In this document: in pieces, positions 36,959 through 45,503 of the stretch | Layout: each line of letters opens with the position of its first letter | How positions within the stretch are numbered: the stretch's first letter is position 1 | Origin: Palsa-504 sp963819785 | GTDB taxonomy: Bacteria > Actinomycetota > Actinomycetes > Streptosporangiales > Streptosporangiaceae | Assembly: GCA_963819785.1 (NCBI GenBank) | Contig: CAWFXW010000002.1 | Coordinates: 124,001 to 188,000 of the forward strand | Reading direction: 5' to 3' | DNA length: 64,000 bases | The notes under the pieces: generated by a model | Seen by the model: only the letters and a program-made list of their open reading frames with translations | What the model was told of the DNA's origin: nothing | Database searches by the model: none | Position numbers and translations under genes: made by a program

Positions 36959-36992
36959 CTTATATCAATTTCCAGTAATTTCCAGTAATTTC
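36959..36992 (-). promoter_or_regulatory. cas4-cas1 promoter with tandem 10-bp repeats
   Basis: On the minus strand two perfect ACTGGAAATT units (36,967-36,986) are followed at once by TATAAG (36,959-36,964), a good -10 element. The repeats cover the -35 region. The same CTGGAA core at the same 10-bp period precedes the operon starting at 60,404. Confidence 0.5.
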
Positions 36993-37136
36993 AAACCCAA
37001 AAATCCGGCCAAGCGAGTCACGGCCGCGATGTCCTTCACGGACATGGCACACGCCGGGGTCTGCTAGAACCTGCTACCTGCCCAGGACAGCGGCGCGAAG
37101 CCTGAGTGAACAGTTCCTGCCACACGGGAGGCGCTA

Positions 37137-37330
37137 ATGACCGGTATGACGGTGGCGACCCTGAACGTTAGGGGCGTCCCGCTGACCGGATCGCGACTGA
37201 CGGCTCGCTGCCAGCAATCGGCACGTTCTTGGAGGCGAGCGACGTTGACGTGGCGTGCTTCCAGGAGGTCCACACCTACGGTCACCTAGCGCTGCTAGCC
37301 CGGCAGATGCGCTCATTCCAGTACGTCTGA
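37137..37330 (+). pseudogene. N-terminal remnant of an endonuclease/exonuclease/phosphatase-family protein
   Basis: ATG 37137 has GGGAGG upstream. The first frame reads MTVATLNVRGVPLTGSRL. After a one-base shift near 37,205 it continues IGTFLEASDVDVACFQEVHT, which matches the EEP-superfamily N-terminus (ATLNVRG… and the metal-binding Glu in FQEVH). It stops at TGA 37330, and the rest of the ~250-residue domain is absent. It ends 46 bp before the transposon. I did not find the missing half beyond the transposon, so the insertion did not simply split it. Confidence 0.6.
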
Positions 37331-37376
37331 GGCGAACCGGCTTCCTGGCTCATCGCGCCCAACTCGCCGGCCTTTT

Positions 37377-37401
37377 TGTGACTGAGCAGCGGGTTTGGCA
37401 T
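37377..37401 (+). repeat. Left terminal inverted repeat and first TnsB-like site
   Basis: Begins TGTGACTGAGCA and ends GTTTGGCAT. It matches the inverted right end at 23 of 25 positions (differences at positions 13 and 16). Further inside, related GCAT…GGTTGGCGCG-type motifs occur at about 37,438-37,456, 37,463-37,478 and 37,491-37,511. Confidence 0.85.
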
Positions 37402-37566
37402 CTCGGATAAATACGATCTGGCGGTATGAGCAGGTCTGGGCATGAAGGTTGGCGCGTTCTGGGCGCGGTGGTTGGCAGTTGAGTCCGTTTGAGCATGCAG
37501 GCTGGCGCGAGCGCGACTGGCGATCTGGCGGGCCGGGATCAGGCACTGGCGTTGCGGGGGTTTTAG

Positions 37567-37866
37567 TCAGTAGGGGCGGGCGTATGGCACTGCGGGGAAG
37601 TCGGTGAACAACTCGGTCATCTCCACGCCGAGGACGTTGGCGATGGCGAACGCCCGGTCGACTGAGATTGCCTGGCGGGCGTGCTCGACTTGCGCGTAGT
37701 ACGAGCGGCTCAGTCCGGCCTGCCTGGCCACGGCGGTCTGGGTCATGCCCCTGCTTTCCCGGATCTCGCGTAGCCGGCTGCCGAGGGCGATGCGGGCTTG
37801 CCGGATGATGGCGTCGCGGTTGTCGTCGTTCACGTCCTGCACCCTCGAAACGGTAGCGCGGCGCAT
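37567..37866 (-). CDS. XRE-family regulator of the transposon
   Basis: A 99-residue protein. The HTH is at about residues 33-80, with GSRLREIRESRGMTQTAVARQAGLSRSYYAQVEHARQAIS. It is divergent from tnsA across a strikingly AT-rich ~60 bp, and probably controls transposase expression. XRE genes in this position are common in actinobacterial Tn7-like elements. The start may be ATG 37866 or a slightly downstream GTG; AT-rich promoter sequence begins right at 37,866. Confidence 0.8.
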   Translation of the reverse strand: MRRATVSRVQDVNDDNRDAIIRQARIALGSRLREIRESRGMTQTAVARQAGLSRSYYAQVEHARQAISVDRAFAIANVLGVEMTELFTDFPAVPYARPY

Positions 37867-37869
37867 AGC

Positions 37870-37889
37870 ATGTTCTATATTTTAAACAT
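37870..37889. promoter_or_regulatory. Candidate XRE operator/tnsA promoter region
   Basis: Inverted repeat ATGTT (37,870-37,874) and AACAT (37,885-37,889) in an AT-rich stretch that runs to about 37,919. TATATAATA around 37,909-37,914 could be the tnsA -10. The location between divergent starts suits a transposase repressor site. Confidence 0.4.
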
Positions 37890-37929
37890 CTATGATCTAT
37901 ATAATAAGCTTGGTGGGCAGGGGTCTGCT

Positions 37930-38775
37930 GTGAAGCGGGCGGCGGCTTCGCAGCGGGCTGCTGCGGCGCTGGCGTCGCATGACTGCGGCCTGACGGACTT
38001 GGCCCAGATGTGCCTGGTGACGGATGACGATCGCCGCGATCTGGTCCTGACCGCCGGGTGGAGCGGCCGGTGGGCGGCCACGTGGAGGGTTGCCGGGCGG
38101 GATGTGGCCTGCGCGGTGGCGGATATGCGCGGCTTCCCGGTGCCGGGTTGTGAGCCGGTGCGGCACTTCACCTGGCGAACTGGCCAGGGGCACCGGCCGG
38201 GTTTGCAGAGCATGGCCGCCACGGGGCGGCTGCAGGGGTTCGAGAGCCATGCCGAGCAGCGGCTGCTGCTGGCCCTGGACTTCCTGGGCGCGCGCGAGGT
38301 GGTGTCGCAGCCGCACCGGATGCGGTTCGAGTCGGTGTCAGGGCCGCGGGAGCACACTCCCGATTTCCTGGCGGTCACCGGCGAGGGCACGTGGCTGCTG
38401 GATGTGCGGCCCGCGGACCGGATCGAGGCGGCCAACCGGGTCAAGTTCGCCGCCTCGGCGGAGGCGGCGCTGGCCTGCGGGTGGCGGTACGGGGTGGTGG
38501 GCGGGTGGCAGCCGCACGTGATGACCACGCTGGATGCGCTGTCGGCGCAGCGGCGTCCGCTGAGCGACTCGCTCGGCCTGACCGAGGTGCTGCTCGCCAA
38601 GGCCGCCGGCGGGCCGGTGCGGTTCGCCGACCTGGTGGCGGCCACTTGTTACCCGGCGATCGCCCGCGCGTTCGCGATCCACCTGATCTGGCATCGCGTG
38701 CTGGCTGTCGACCTGGCCGTCCCCCTCGGCGACAGCGCCCTGGTCTGGCGCGGCGCAGGACGGAGCGGGCAGTGA
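37930..38775 (+). CDS. tnsA: TnsA-like endonuclease subunit of the transposase
   Basis: A 281-residue protein. The central TnsA nuclease region has FESHAEQRLLLALDFLGA (catalytic Glu), REHTPDFLAV (Asp) and TWLLDVRPADRI. In Tn7 TnsA the last motif carries a Lys; here DVR replaces it, as in other actinobacterial TnsA-like proteins I know. TnsA cuts the 5' strands so the element moves by cut-and-paste. I chose GTG 37930 with CAGGGG upstream, because the in-frame ATG at 37,870 lies inside the AT-rich promoter. The stop overlaps the tnsB start (GTGA). Confidence 0.82.
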   Translation: MKRAAASQRAAAALASHDCGLTDLAQMCLVTDDDRRDLVLTAGWSGRWAATWRVAGRDVACAVADMRGFPVPGCEPVRHFTWRTGQGHRPGLQSMAATGRLQGFESHAEQRLLLALDFLGAREVVSQPHRMRFESVSGPREHTPDFLAVTGEGTWLLDVRPADRIEAANRVKFAASAEAALACGWRYGVVGGWQPHVMTTLDALSAQRRPLSDSLGLTEVLLAKAAGGPVRFADLVAATCYPAIARAFAIHLIWHRVLAVDLAVPLGDSALVWRGAGRSGQ

Positions 38776-41060
38776 GCAACACGGGCCGCGGCCTGGTGAA
38801 GCTGTCGGCGGGCAGCAGGCTGGTGCTGGCAGGCACGCCGTGGCAGGTGCGTGAGCTCGAGCCGCACACCGGCCGGGTGCTGCTGCGCCGTGACGACGGG
38901 CAGGAGCTGGCCACCACGATCCGGGCGCTGGTCAGCCGCGGCGACTGCCGACCCGTCCCGGCCAGCGACGAGGGCCTGCCGCATAGCCGGGGCCGCCAGC
39001 CGGCCGGGCTGGAAGATCTCACCGCCCGGCAGCGGGAGCTGGCCGCGTCACGCTACGCGCACCTGATGGAGGCCGAGACCGGCTACCGCAGCGGCAGCCC
39101 GCTGCACACCCTGCCCGGCGAGCCGCGGCCGGCCTATGATCCGGCGGTCACCACGCTGCGCCAGCGGCGGCTGGCCAAGGTCGCCGAGATGGCCGCGCTC
39201 GGCGCCGATCCGGCCGCGATGCTGGGCCTGGCCCGCATCAGCGAGCGCACCCTGGCGCGGTGGGCCGGGCAGTGCCGCCGGTCCGGGATCATCGGGTGCG
39301 TCGACGGGAACTGGCTGCGCCGCGGAGGCGAGCGGCCCAGCATCACCGAACAGGTGCGGGAGGCCATCTACGCGGTGCATGCCGAGTGCCTGCACCGGTC
39401 GCGGGTCTCGATGACCACCAAAGACAGGCTGATCCGCCAGTACGCCCGGGAACGGTTCGGCCCCGAGGTGACTGTTCCTTCCTATTGGACGCTGCGGCGG
39501 GCCTGGGCTGGATGGTTCGGCCCGGGCGGTGCCCGGCAGCGGTATGCCCGGTCGGCGGCCAGGCTGCCGGTCACCGGCGAGCATGTGGTGATCCACCGGC
39601 CCGGGCAGGTGGTCGCGCTGGACACCAGCCCGCTGGGGGTGAAGCTCCGCGAGCACGTGTTCGGCGAGCCGGTGACCGCCTGGCTCACCCTGGCCCTGGA
39701 TCTATACACGCATTCGCTGGTCGCCTTCCGGCTCACCCTGGTGTCGGACACCTCGGTCGACGTGGCGATGCTGCTGCGCGATGTGATGATGCCGCTGCCG
39801 CTGCGCGAGGACTGGGGCCAGGACATGGAATGGCCTTACCCGGGCATCCCGGCATCCCTGGTCGCCTCCTTCGCCGGGCACAAGGTCGCGGGCCTGCCGT
39901 TCTTCGCCCCCGAGACAGTCACCACCGACCACGGATCGGTTTACAAGAACCATCATCTGATTGAGGTGCAGCGGGTCATCGGCGCGAACATCTTGCCGGC
40001 CAGGGTGCTGCGCCCGACCGACAAGCAAGCCGTCGAGCGGGCATTTTCCGGGATCCAGTCGCTGCTGCTGGAGATGCTGCTGGGCTGGCGCGGGATCGAT
40101 GTCGCTGACCGGGGCGCTGATCCCGAAGCCGATGCGGTGCTCACCCTGGCCCAGGCCGAGCACCTGATCGCGACCTGGATCGTGAAAATCTGGCAGAGCC
40201 GCGAGCTGGGCGAGTACGCCCCGGCGTGGGATCCGGGCACCCGGCACAGTCCCAACACGCTGTTCGCCGCCGCGATGTCCCAGGGCGGGTTCGCGCTGCA
40301 GATCCCCGCCCCGGAGCTGTATTACCAGCTGCTGCCGGTGCACCTGGTGATGATCCACGGCCGCCGCGGGGTGAAGATCCGCGGGCTGTGGTACGACGGT
40401 CCGGCGCTGGACCCCTACCGATCCGGCCCGTCACCCCAGGGTGGCGCCGCCAGGGGCAAGTGGAAGATCCGCCGCGAGCCCCGCGACCGCCGCTGCGTCT
40501 TCTTCTGCGACCCGCACACCCACCACTGGCATACTCTGCGCTGGACCGGGCTGCCGCCCGAGGGCGAGGTGCCCTCCTTCAGCGACATCCGCGGCGATGA
40601 CCTGCTGCGCGCCGCCCGCGCGGCCGGGCTGCGTCCCCGGTCGGATGCCGAGCTGCTGCCGCTGCTGCTGGACCTGGTCGGCGGCCTGATCCCCGTTGAC
40701 GCCTGGCCGACCCAGATGAGCAGGCAGCAGCGCACCGCGCACGCCCGCGAGACCGCCCAGGCCGGTCAGGCCGCCGCCGACCGGCCCGGCCCCGCAGCCG
40801 GGCAGGAACGCCGGGGTGGCGGGAACTCCGGCGCGGATGCCGCGGTAGTGGAATTGCGCTGGCGGGATCAGGCCCGCGATACCAGCACCGCAGTGGACGC
40901 CGAGCGTCGGCGGCGCCGTGAGCTGGCGGTCGGTTCCAGGCCGGAGCCTGCCCCGCTGATGCGGGACGCCCTGCGCCACGGCAGCATGCTCCGCCTCCCG
41001 GACGAGGATCCCGGCAGGCACCCGGGCACCGCGGGCAGCCTGGGCCAGGAGCGGCCGTGA
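38772..41060 (+). CDS. tnsB: TnsB-like DDE transposase (Mu-type/rve)
   Basis: A 762-residue transposase. The N-terminal region has HTH-type DNA-binding segments (AALGADPAAMLGLARISERTL and SMTTKDRLIRQYARERF). The rve core has the catalytic triad: Asp in VVALDTSPLGV (about residue 284), Asp in VTTDHGSVYKNHH (about 387) and Glu in KQAVERAFSGIQ (about 422). A Mu-C-type beta-barrel and a basic/acidic C-terminal tail follow, the latter the expected TnsC-contact region. TnsB recognises the ends and joins 3' strands. The gene is intact and coupled to tnsA and tnsC by 4-bp overlaps. Confidence 0.9.
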   Translation: MSNTGRGLVKLSAGSRLVLAGTPWQVRELEPHTGRVLLRRDDGQELATTIRALVSRGDCRPVPASDEGLPHSRGRQPAGLEDLTARQRELAASRYAHLMEAETGYRSGSPLHTLPGEPRPAYDPAVTTLRQRRLAKVAEMAALGADPAAMLGLARISERTLARWAGQCRRSGIIGCVDGNWLRRGGERPSITEQVREAIYAVHAECLHRSRVSMTTKDRLIRQYARERFGPEVTVPSYWTLRRAWAGWFGPGGARQRYARSAARLPVTGEHVVIHRPGQVVALDTSPLGVKLREHVFGEPVTAWLTLALDLYTHSLVAFRLTLVSDTSVDVAMLLRDVMMPLPLREDWGQDMEWPYPGIPASLVASFAGHKVAGLPFFAPETVTTDHGSVYKNHHLIEVQRVIGANILPARVLRPTDKQAVERAFSGIQSLLLEMLLGWRGIDVADRGADPEADAVLTLAQAEHLIATWIVKIWQSRELGEYAPAWDPGTRHSPNTLFAAAMSQGGFALQIPAPELYYQLLPVHLVMIHGRRGVKIRGLWYDGPALDPYRSGPSPQGGAARGKWKIRREPRDRRCVFFCDPHTHHWHTLRWTGLPPEGEVPSFSDIRGDDLLRAARAAGLRPRSDAELLPLLLDLVGGLIPVDAWPTQMSRQQRTAHARETAQAGQAAADRPGPAAGQERRGGGNSGADAAVVELRWRDQARDTSTAVDAERRRRRELAVGSRPEPAPLMRDALRHGSMLRLPDEDPGRHPGTAGSLGQERP

Positions 41061-42331
41061 CGCCCGCGCATGACGTGAGCGCCGGCGGTCCTGTCCCGTT
41101 CGTTCTCCCCGGGCCGCCGCCGGTGCGCGAGACGCTGGCCGGCTGGCAGCAGTGGCGGGCCACCCGGGGCTCGTTCACGCCCGCCCCGCGGCTAGACCGG
41201 GCCGCCTGGCGGGCGCTGCCGCCGGGGCGGCGGATGCTGCATGACCTGCACCGGGCCGCCACGCACGCCAACATCCCGCTGCAGCAGACCCCGATGAGCC
41301 AGGCCGTGACCCGGGCGCTGCGCGGCAGGATCGAGTCCAACGCGCTCAAGCACAAGCCGTCTACCCGTGCCGGGGTGATGATCACCGGCGGCGGCTACCA
41401 GGGCAAGACCGAAACCGCCTGCGAGGTCGCCGCCGGCTTCGAGGACGCCTGGCTGGAGCTGCACCATCACCTCAACCCCGATGCGCTGGCCGGGACCCGC
41501 GACCTGCACGCCCCGGTCGCCTACGTGCAGACCCCGGTGACGGCCAAGCCCAAATCCACCTGCAAGGCGATCCTGGGGTTCTACGGCGCGGACACCAAGA
41601 ACATGGACCTGCCCGACCTGGTCCGCCAGGTCGCCGCCTCGATCCGCGACCACGGCACGAAGGCGCTGCTGCTGGATGACATCACCCGGCTGCGGATGCA
41701 CCGCGCTGATGACCAGGACGTGCTGGACCTGATCCGCGCGTTCATGAGCATGCACGTCACCCTGGTGCTCATCGGCGTGGACATCCCCGGCTCCGGGCTG
41801 CTGCGCGAGGGCCGCCACGACCCTGGCACCGGTCAGTGGGTCGTCCCGCCGTCCCGGCACGCCGGCGGCTGCCAGCTGGAGGCCACCCAGACCGAGCGCC
41901 GGTTCGACCTGGTCGAGCTGGACCGGTTCCGCTACGACACACCGGCCCAGATCACTGCCTGGACCCGGCACCTGGCCGGGATCGAGCAGCAGCTGCGGCT
42001 GATGGACGCCGCTCCCGGCATGCTCACCGATGGCACCATGCCCGAATACCTCTACCGCCGCACCAACGGGGTCGTCGGCCTGCTGGAGCGGCTGATCGAA
42101 GACGGCTGCCGGGAAGCCATCGACACCGGGACCGAGCGCCTCGGCCAGGCCCTGCTGGACAACGTCGCGCTCAGCCTCCCCGACACGCACGCCCGCGACG
42201 CCGAGGCCGGCGAGATCCCCGCCATCCCGCCCAGAACCGCCCGGTCAGGCGACAGCGGGAGCAGAAAACGTAAGCGCGGGCGCAACACCGTCTTCGACGA
42301 CCGCGGGCCAGCCAGCGGCACCGGAACCTGA
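41057..42331 (+). CDS. tnsC: TnsC-like AAA+ ATPase
   Basis: A 424-residue AAA+ protein of the TniB/TnsC type. Walker A is GGGYQGKTE near residues 111-119. Walker B is KALLLDDITRL near 202-212. A sensor-like VLIGVDIPGSG and a positively charged C-terminus (SRKRKRGRN) follow. TnsC links the target selector TniQ to TnsAB and sets target immunity. The start is GTG 41057, overlapping the tnsB stop. It is intact and of usual length for actinobacterial homologues. Confidence 0.85.
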   Translation: MTPAHDVSAGGPVPFVLPGPPPVRETLAGWQQWRATRGSFTPAPRLDRAAWRALPPGRRMLHDLHRAATHANIPLQQTPMSQAVTRALRGRIESNALKHKPSTRAGVMITGGGYQGKTETACEVAAGFEDAWLELHHHLNPDALAGTRDLHAPVAYVQTPVTAKPKSTCKAILGFYGADTKNMDLPDLVRQVAASIRDHGTKALLLDDITRLRMHRADDQDVLDLIRAFMSMHVTLVLIGVDIPGSGLLREGRHDPGTGQWVVPPSRHAGGCQLEATQTERRFDLVELDRFRYDTPAQITAWTRHLAGIEQQLRLMDAAPGMLTDGTMPEYLYRRTNGVVGLLERLIEDGCREAIDTGTERLGQALLDNVALSLPDTHARDAEAGEIPAIPPRTARSGDSGSRKRKRGRNTVFDDRGPASGTGT

Positions 42332-42347
42332 CCAGGAAGACATAGCG

Positions 42348-44198
42348 GTGGACACGCTGAGCCCGCTTCCGCGCAGCCTGAACCCGCTGCCAGATGAGGC
42401 CCTGCCCGGCTACCTGCTGCGGCTCGCGCACCGGCTCGGGCTGGCTTCGGCCCGGGTCATGCAGCTCACCGGCCTCACCGCCCGCCGCGACGGCCACCAG
42501 CCAGCCCGCCGGAGCCTGATGCTGCACCTGGACGAGGCGCCGGCCCAGGCCTTCGCCTGCGCCACCAGGCTCACCGCAACCGAAACCGCGGAACTGTGCA
42601 TGAGCAGCATGTCAGGCCGGTATCCGTGGGCGGCGCCCCGGATCACCGCTGACCAGTGGGGTCCCAGGCCGCTGGCGAGCCCGTGGGTGTTCACCTCCGC
42701 GACCCGGTACTGCCCGCAGTGCCTGGCCGGGGACGGCAGCTACATCCAGCAGCAGCACGGCGGCGCCTGGCGCAGGGAATGGCGGCTGCCGGTCGTGTTC
42801 GCCTGCCCGGCCCACCGCCAGATGCTAGAACACCTGTGCCCCTCCTGTCAGCAGCCAGCCATGTCCGTTACTCCTGGAGCGCCTGTCCGGCTGATCCCGC
42901 GCGCCCACGACCGCGGCCTGCACCCCGCCCAGTGCCGGGCGGCCCTGCAGCCGCAGGCCGCCGACCGGCATGCCCGCTCCTGCGGGGCCCGGCTCGACAC
43001 TCCCGCCCGGGCCGAGGAAGATTCCCCCGCTCCTGATGACCTGCTCGCCCTGCAGGACCGGCTGATCCACCTGCTGCGCTCCGAAGGGCCAGCCACCATC
43101 ATGAGCGTCGGCCGGACGGCCACGCCCGCCCAGTACTTCGCTGACCTCCGGCTTGTCTGCAGCCTGATCAACGGAGCCTGGCCGCACAGCCGGAACCTGA
43201 TCACCGGCCCCGGCATGGCCGAGTGCCTCGACCGGTACATCACCAGCACGAGCGGCACTGCCCCGCGGCGGCACACGCTCTACGACGCCCCGCCTCTGGA
43301 CGCGCGCCCGTGCGCCGCCCTCATCACCGCCGCCGCCCGCATCCTCGACGGCAGTGACCTGCGAGTCCTCGGCGAACTCCTGACGCCTGTCCGGGACGGC
43401 GCCAGCCGGAAAGCTCCGCGAGGCCGGTGGCTCCGCCGCTACCAGCGCGCCGGGCACGACTGCTCTGACGGATTCCGGGACGCCCTCGATCCCCTGATCA
43501 ACAGCTTCCAGCGCGCCGACCGGCGCTCCCGCGGGCGCCGGGCACCCGCCCTCCAGGTCAATTACGCTCCCGAGCACATCCCCGAGCACCTGCAAGACGA
43601 CTGGCACTGCGAGCACTTCCGCCATATCGGCGGGAACACCCGGTTGCTCCGCCGCGCCGTCGCTCTCCGCCTGGTCCAGATGTCCGCAGGCGGCTCGCTC
43701 GCCGAGGCGGCCGCCTTCCTCGGCATCGACCACCGCTACCTCAAAGCATCCCCCGGCTCGGCAGCGTTCGCCGTCGGCCCAGCCGAGTTCCGCCTCGCGG
43801 TGCACGCGCTCGCCCGGCAGCTCAGCGCCACCCCGGACCTGATCAACTACAAGCACCGCAGGGATGCCCTGCAGGACTGGTGCATCGACCCCGCGGCATG
43901 GAAGGACATCATCAGCCAGCTTCCTCCGACAAAAGGACCGTTCCAGCCAGAACTCAGCGACTGCAAGCGCCAGTTCGCATCCGAGGTCGTCTGGGCGCGT
44001 ATCACCCAGGGCGAGCACCTCATGGCACCCCGGGTCATCGAGAACCAGCTGTCGGCAGGAGACCTCACCTGGCACCGGCGCCGCGACAACATGTGGCACT
44101 TCTACAACGCCAGCCCGGCAAAACCGCACTACGCCGCCCTCAGACAGATCCTCAGCACCCTCGCCGACAACCTCGCTGACAAGATCGACCAGCGCTAA
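42348..44198 (+). CDS. tniQ: TniQ-family target-selection protein
   Basis: A 616-residue protein. The TniQ domain begins at the N-terminus: SLNPLPDEALPGYLLRLAHRLGL. A zinc-finger region has RYCPQCLAGD and FACPAHRQ…LCPSC. The long C-terminal half has helical and probable HTH segments (LAEAAAFLGIDHRYL). It is longer than the TniQ proteins of known CRISPR-associated transposons (about 400 residues), and closer in size to TnsD-like proteins that bind a DNA attachment site. It therefore probably targets a specific sequence rather than a crRNA complex. GTG 42348 starts 16 bp after tnsC. Confidence 0.82.
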   Translation: MDTLSPLPRSLNPLPDEALPGYLLRLAHRLGLASARVMQLTGLTARRDGHQPARRSLMLHLDEAPAQAFACATRLTATETAELCMSSMSGRYPWAAPRITADQWGPRPLASPWVFTSATRYCPQCLAGDGSYIQQQHGGAWRREWRLPVVFACPAHRQMLEHLCPSCQQPAMSVTPGAPVRLIPRAHDRGLHPAQCRAALQPQAADRHARSCGARLDTPARAEEDSPAPDDLLALQDRLIHLLRSEGPATIMSVGRTATPAQYFADLRLVCSLINGAWPHSRNLITGPGMAECLDRYITSTSGTAPRRHTLYDAPPLDARPCAALITAAARILDGSDLRVLGELLTPVRDGASRKAPRGRWLRRYQRAGHDCSDGFRDALDPLINSFQRADRRSRGRRAPALQVNYAPEHIPEHLQDDWHCEHFRHIGGNTRLLRRAVALRLVQMSAGGSLAEAAAFLGIDHRYLKASPGSAAFAVGPAEFRLAVHALARQLSATPDLINYKHRRDALQDWCIDPAAWKDIISQLPPTKGPFQPELSDCKRQFASEVVWARITQGEHLMAPRVIENQLSAGDLTWHRRRDNMWHFYNASPAKPHYAALRQILSTLADNLADKIDQR

Positions 44199-44275
44199 AC
44201 GAGGAATGATCTCCAGGTGACGAACGGGGTTCGTCAACGCCAGCCAGGCCTGGCCCGAATCCAGCGGAAGGAGCC

Positions 44276-45082
44276 ATGGTGACAACAGAGCACACCGCGA
44301 TCGTCACGGGCGCTAATCACGGCATCGGCGCGGCGACCGCGAAAGCCCTGGCCCGGCGCGGATGCGCGGTCCTGTGCACGTTCCTGCGGGTCAACGACCC
44401 GGCCGACCCCGGGACCCCGCAGGCCTACCGGGATCACCGGGCACGGGACTCCGCAGCTGTCATAACCCGCATACGGGGAAACGGCGGCACGGCAGTCGCC
44501 GTGGAGGCCGACCTGTCCGACCCGGCCGCGCCCGCGCTGCTGTTCGACACCGCCGAGGAGCAACTCGGCCCGGTGGACATCCTCGTCAACAACGCGACAG
44601 GCTGGCTGGCCGACACCTTCGCGGCAGCCCGGGCCGACCGGCTGGGCAGGTCCCTCCAGCCGGTGACCGCCGAAACATGGACCCGGCAGTTCACGGTCGA
44701 CGCGATGGGCGCGGCTCTGATGATCAGCGAGTTCGCGCGGCGCCACATCGCACGCCAGGCAAACTGGGGCCGCATCATCGGGCTGACCTCAGGCGGCGAA
44801 CTCGGCTTCCCGGAAGAAGTCTCCTACGGAGCCGCCAAGGCCGCCCAGGTGAACTACACGATGTCAGCCGCCCTCGAACTCGCCCCATTCGGAGTCACGG
44901 CCAACATGGTGCACCCGCCCGTAACCGACACCGGCTGGATCACCGATGCCGTCCGGGAGCACGTTGCCGCCAGCCCCGCGCTCATTCACATCGCCAGTCC
45001 CGACGAAGTCGCAGAGATCATCGCCTACCTCGCCTCCGACGCGGCCGCCCTGATCACCGCCAACGTGATCACGCTCCGGTGA
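44276..45082 (+). CDS. SDR-family NAD(P)-dependent oxidoreductase (transposon cargo)
   Basis: A 268-residue Rossmann-fold short-chain dehydrogenase. The cofactor motif is TGANHGIGAATAKAL, the NNAG-equivalent is VNNATGW, and the catalytic Tyr/Lys pair is in VSYGAAKAAQ with an upstream Ser in GLTSGGE. The start is ATG 44276 with AAGGAG 4 bp upstream. It lies inside the transposon ends, 77 bp after tniQ, so it is cargo. The substrate is unknown; it may confer a metabolic or detoxification trait. Confidence 0.85.
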   Translation: MVTTEHTAIVTGANHGIGAATAKALARRGCAVLCTFLRVNDPADPGTPQAYRDHRARDSAAVITRIRGNGGTAVAVEADLSDPAAPALLFDTAEEQLGPVDILVNNATGWLADTFAAARADRLGRSLQPVTAETWTRQFTVDAMGAALMISEFARRHIARQANWGRIIGLTSGGELGFPEEVSYGAAKAAQVNYTMSAALELAPFGVTANMVHPPVTDTGWITDAVREHVAASPALIHIASPDEVAEIIAYLASDAAALITANVITLR

Positions 45083-45209
45083 GGACCGACTCCCCGCCGA
45101 CAGCGAGACAAACCTAACCCGGACATGTCAGCGAAGCAGGACCCACACCGCTAGGCACATGGCGCCAACAACCCTGACGATGAACGACGACGCCAAACCC
45201 GATGCCCAA

Positions 45210-45234
45210 ATGCCAAACTCGGTGCTCAGTCACA
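45210..45234 (-). repeat. Right terminal inverted repeat of the Tn7-like element
   Basis: Read inward on the minus strand it starts TGTGACTGAGCA and ends GTTTGGCAT, pairing with the left end at 23 of 25 positions. Two more TTTGGC-type motifs lie just inside (about 45,191-45,200 and 45,157-45,175), consistent with several TnsB sites. Confidence 0.85.
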
Positions 45235-45290
45235 CCCGAGAGCCTTCCAATTGGTAATCCAGCGAAAACCTCACTGGGAATTGGACAAGT

Positions 45291-45503
45291 TCACCGGGAA
45301 CCTACATCGGAGCTACCCAAAGCCTTCACGCGGGCCGCGAATGCCCGCCACGCCTGCTGGCCGAAGGCCAGGACCGGACCGCCGCGGTCCTGGCTGTCCC
45401 GTATCAGGATCGCGCCGCGGTCCGAGCCCGCCTCGACGCACTGGCCGCCGTTCGCGCCGCTGTAGCTCGACGTGCGCCACGCGGCCCCGTCTAGGTCTTC
45501 CAT
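45291..45503 (-). CDS. DUF397 small protein
   Basis: A 70-residue DUF397 protein. AAWRTSSYSGANGGQCVEAG and AILIRDSQDRGGPVLAFG are diagnostic. In actinomycetes such genes follow HTH-DUF5753 regulators and are often linked to HATPase genes, as here. They may act as partners or antitoxin-like modulators. The ATG overlaps the end of the upstream regulator by 13 bp. It is the first gene right of the transposon. Confidence 0.88.
   Translation of the reverse strand: MEDLDGAAWRTSSYSGANGGQCVEAGSDRGAILIRDSQDRGGPVLAFGQQAWRAFAARVKALGSSDVGSR

Larger units (their letters stand above)
37377..45234 (+). mobile_element. Tn7-like transposon (TnsA-TnsB-TnsC-TniQ) with defined ends
   Basis: The 7858-bp element is bounded by 25-bp inverted repeats matching at 23 positions, both beginning TGTGACTGAGCA in the outward-in direction. 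TGT…ACA ends are typical of Tn7-like elements. It contains a divergent XRE gene, tnsA, tnsB, tnsC, tniQ and an SDR cargo gene. All are intact, unlike the neighbours. Extra motif copies resembling TnsB sites lie inside each end (around 37,438-37,511 and 45,157-45,215). The flanking pentamers (ctttt left, cccga right) do not match, so no target duplication is visible. It sits between csb2 and cas4-cas1 of the type I-G locus. Confidence 0.85.

Noticed and set aside
37372..45239. 5-bp target site duplication at the transposon ends
   Set aside because: The flanks ctttt and cccga do not match, and shifting the boundary by one or two bases does not help.
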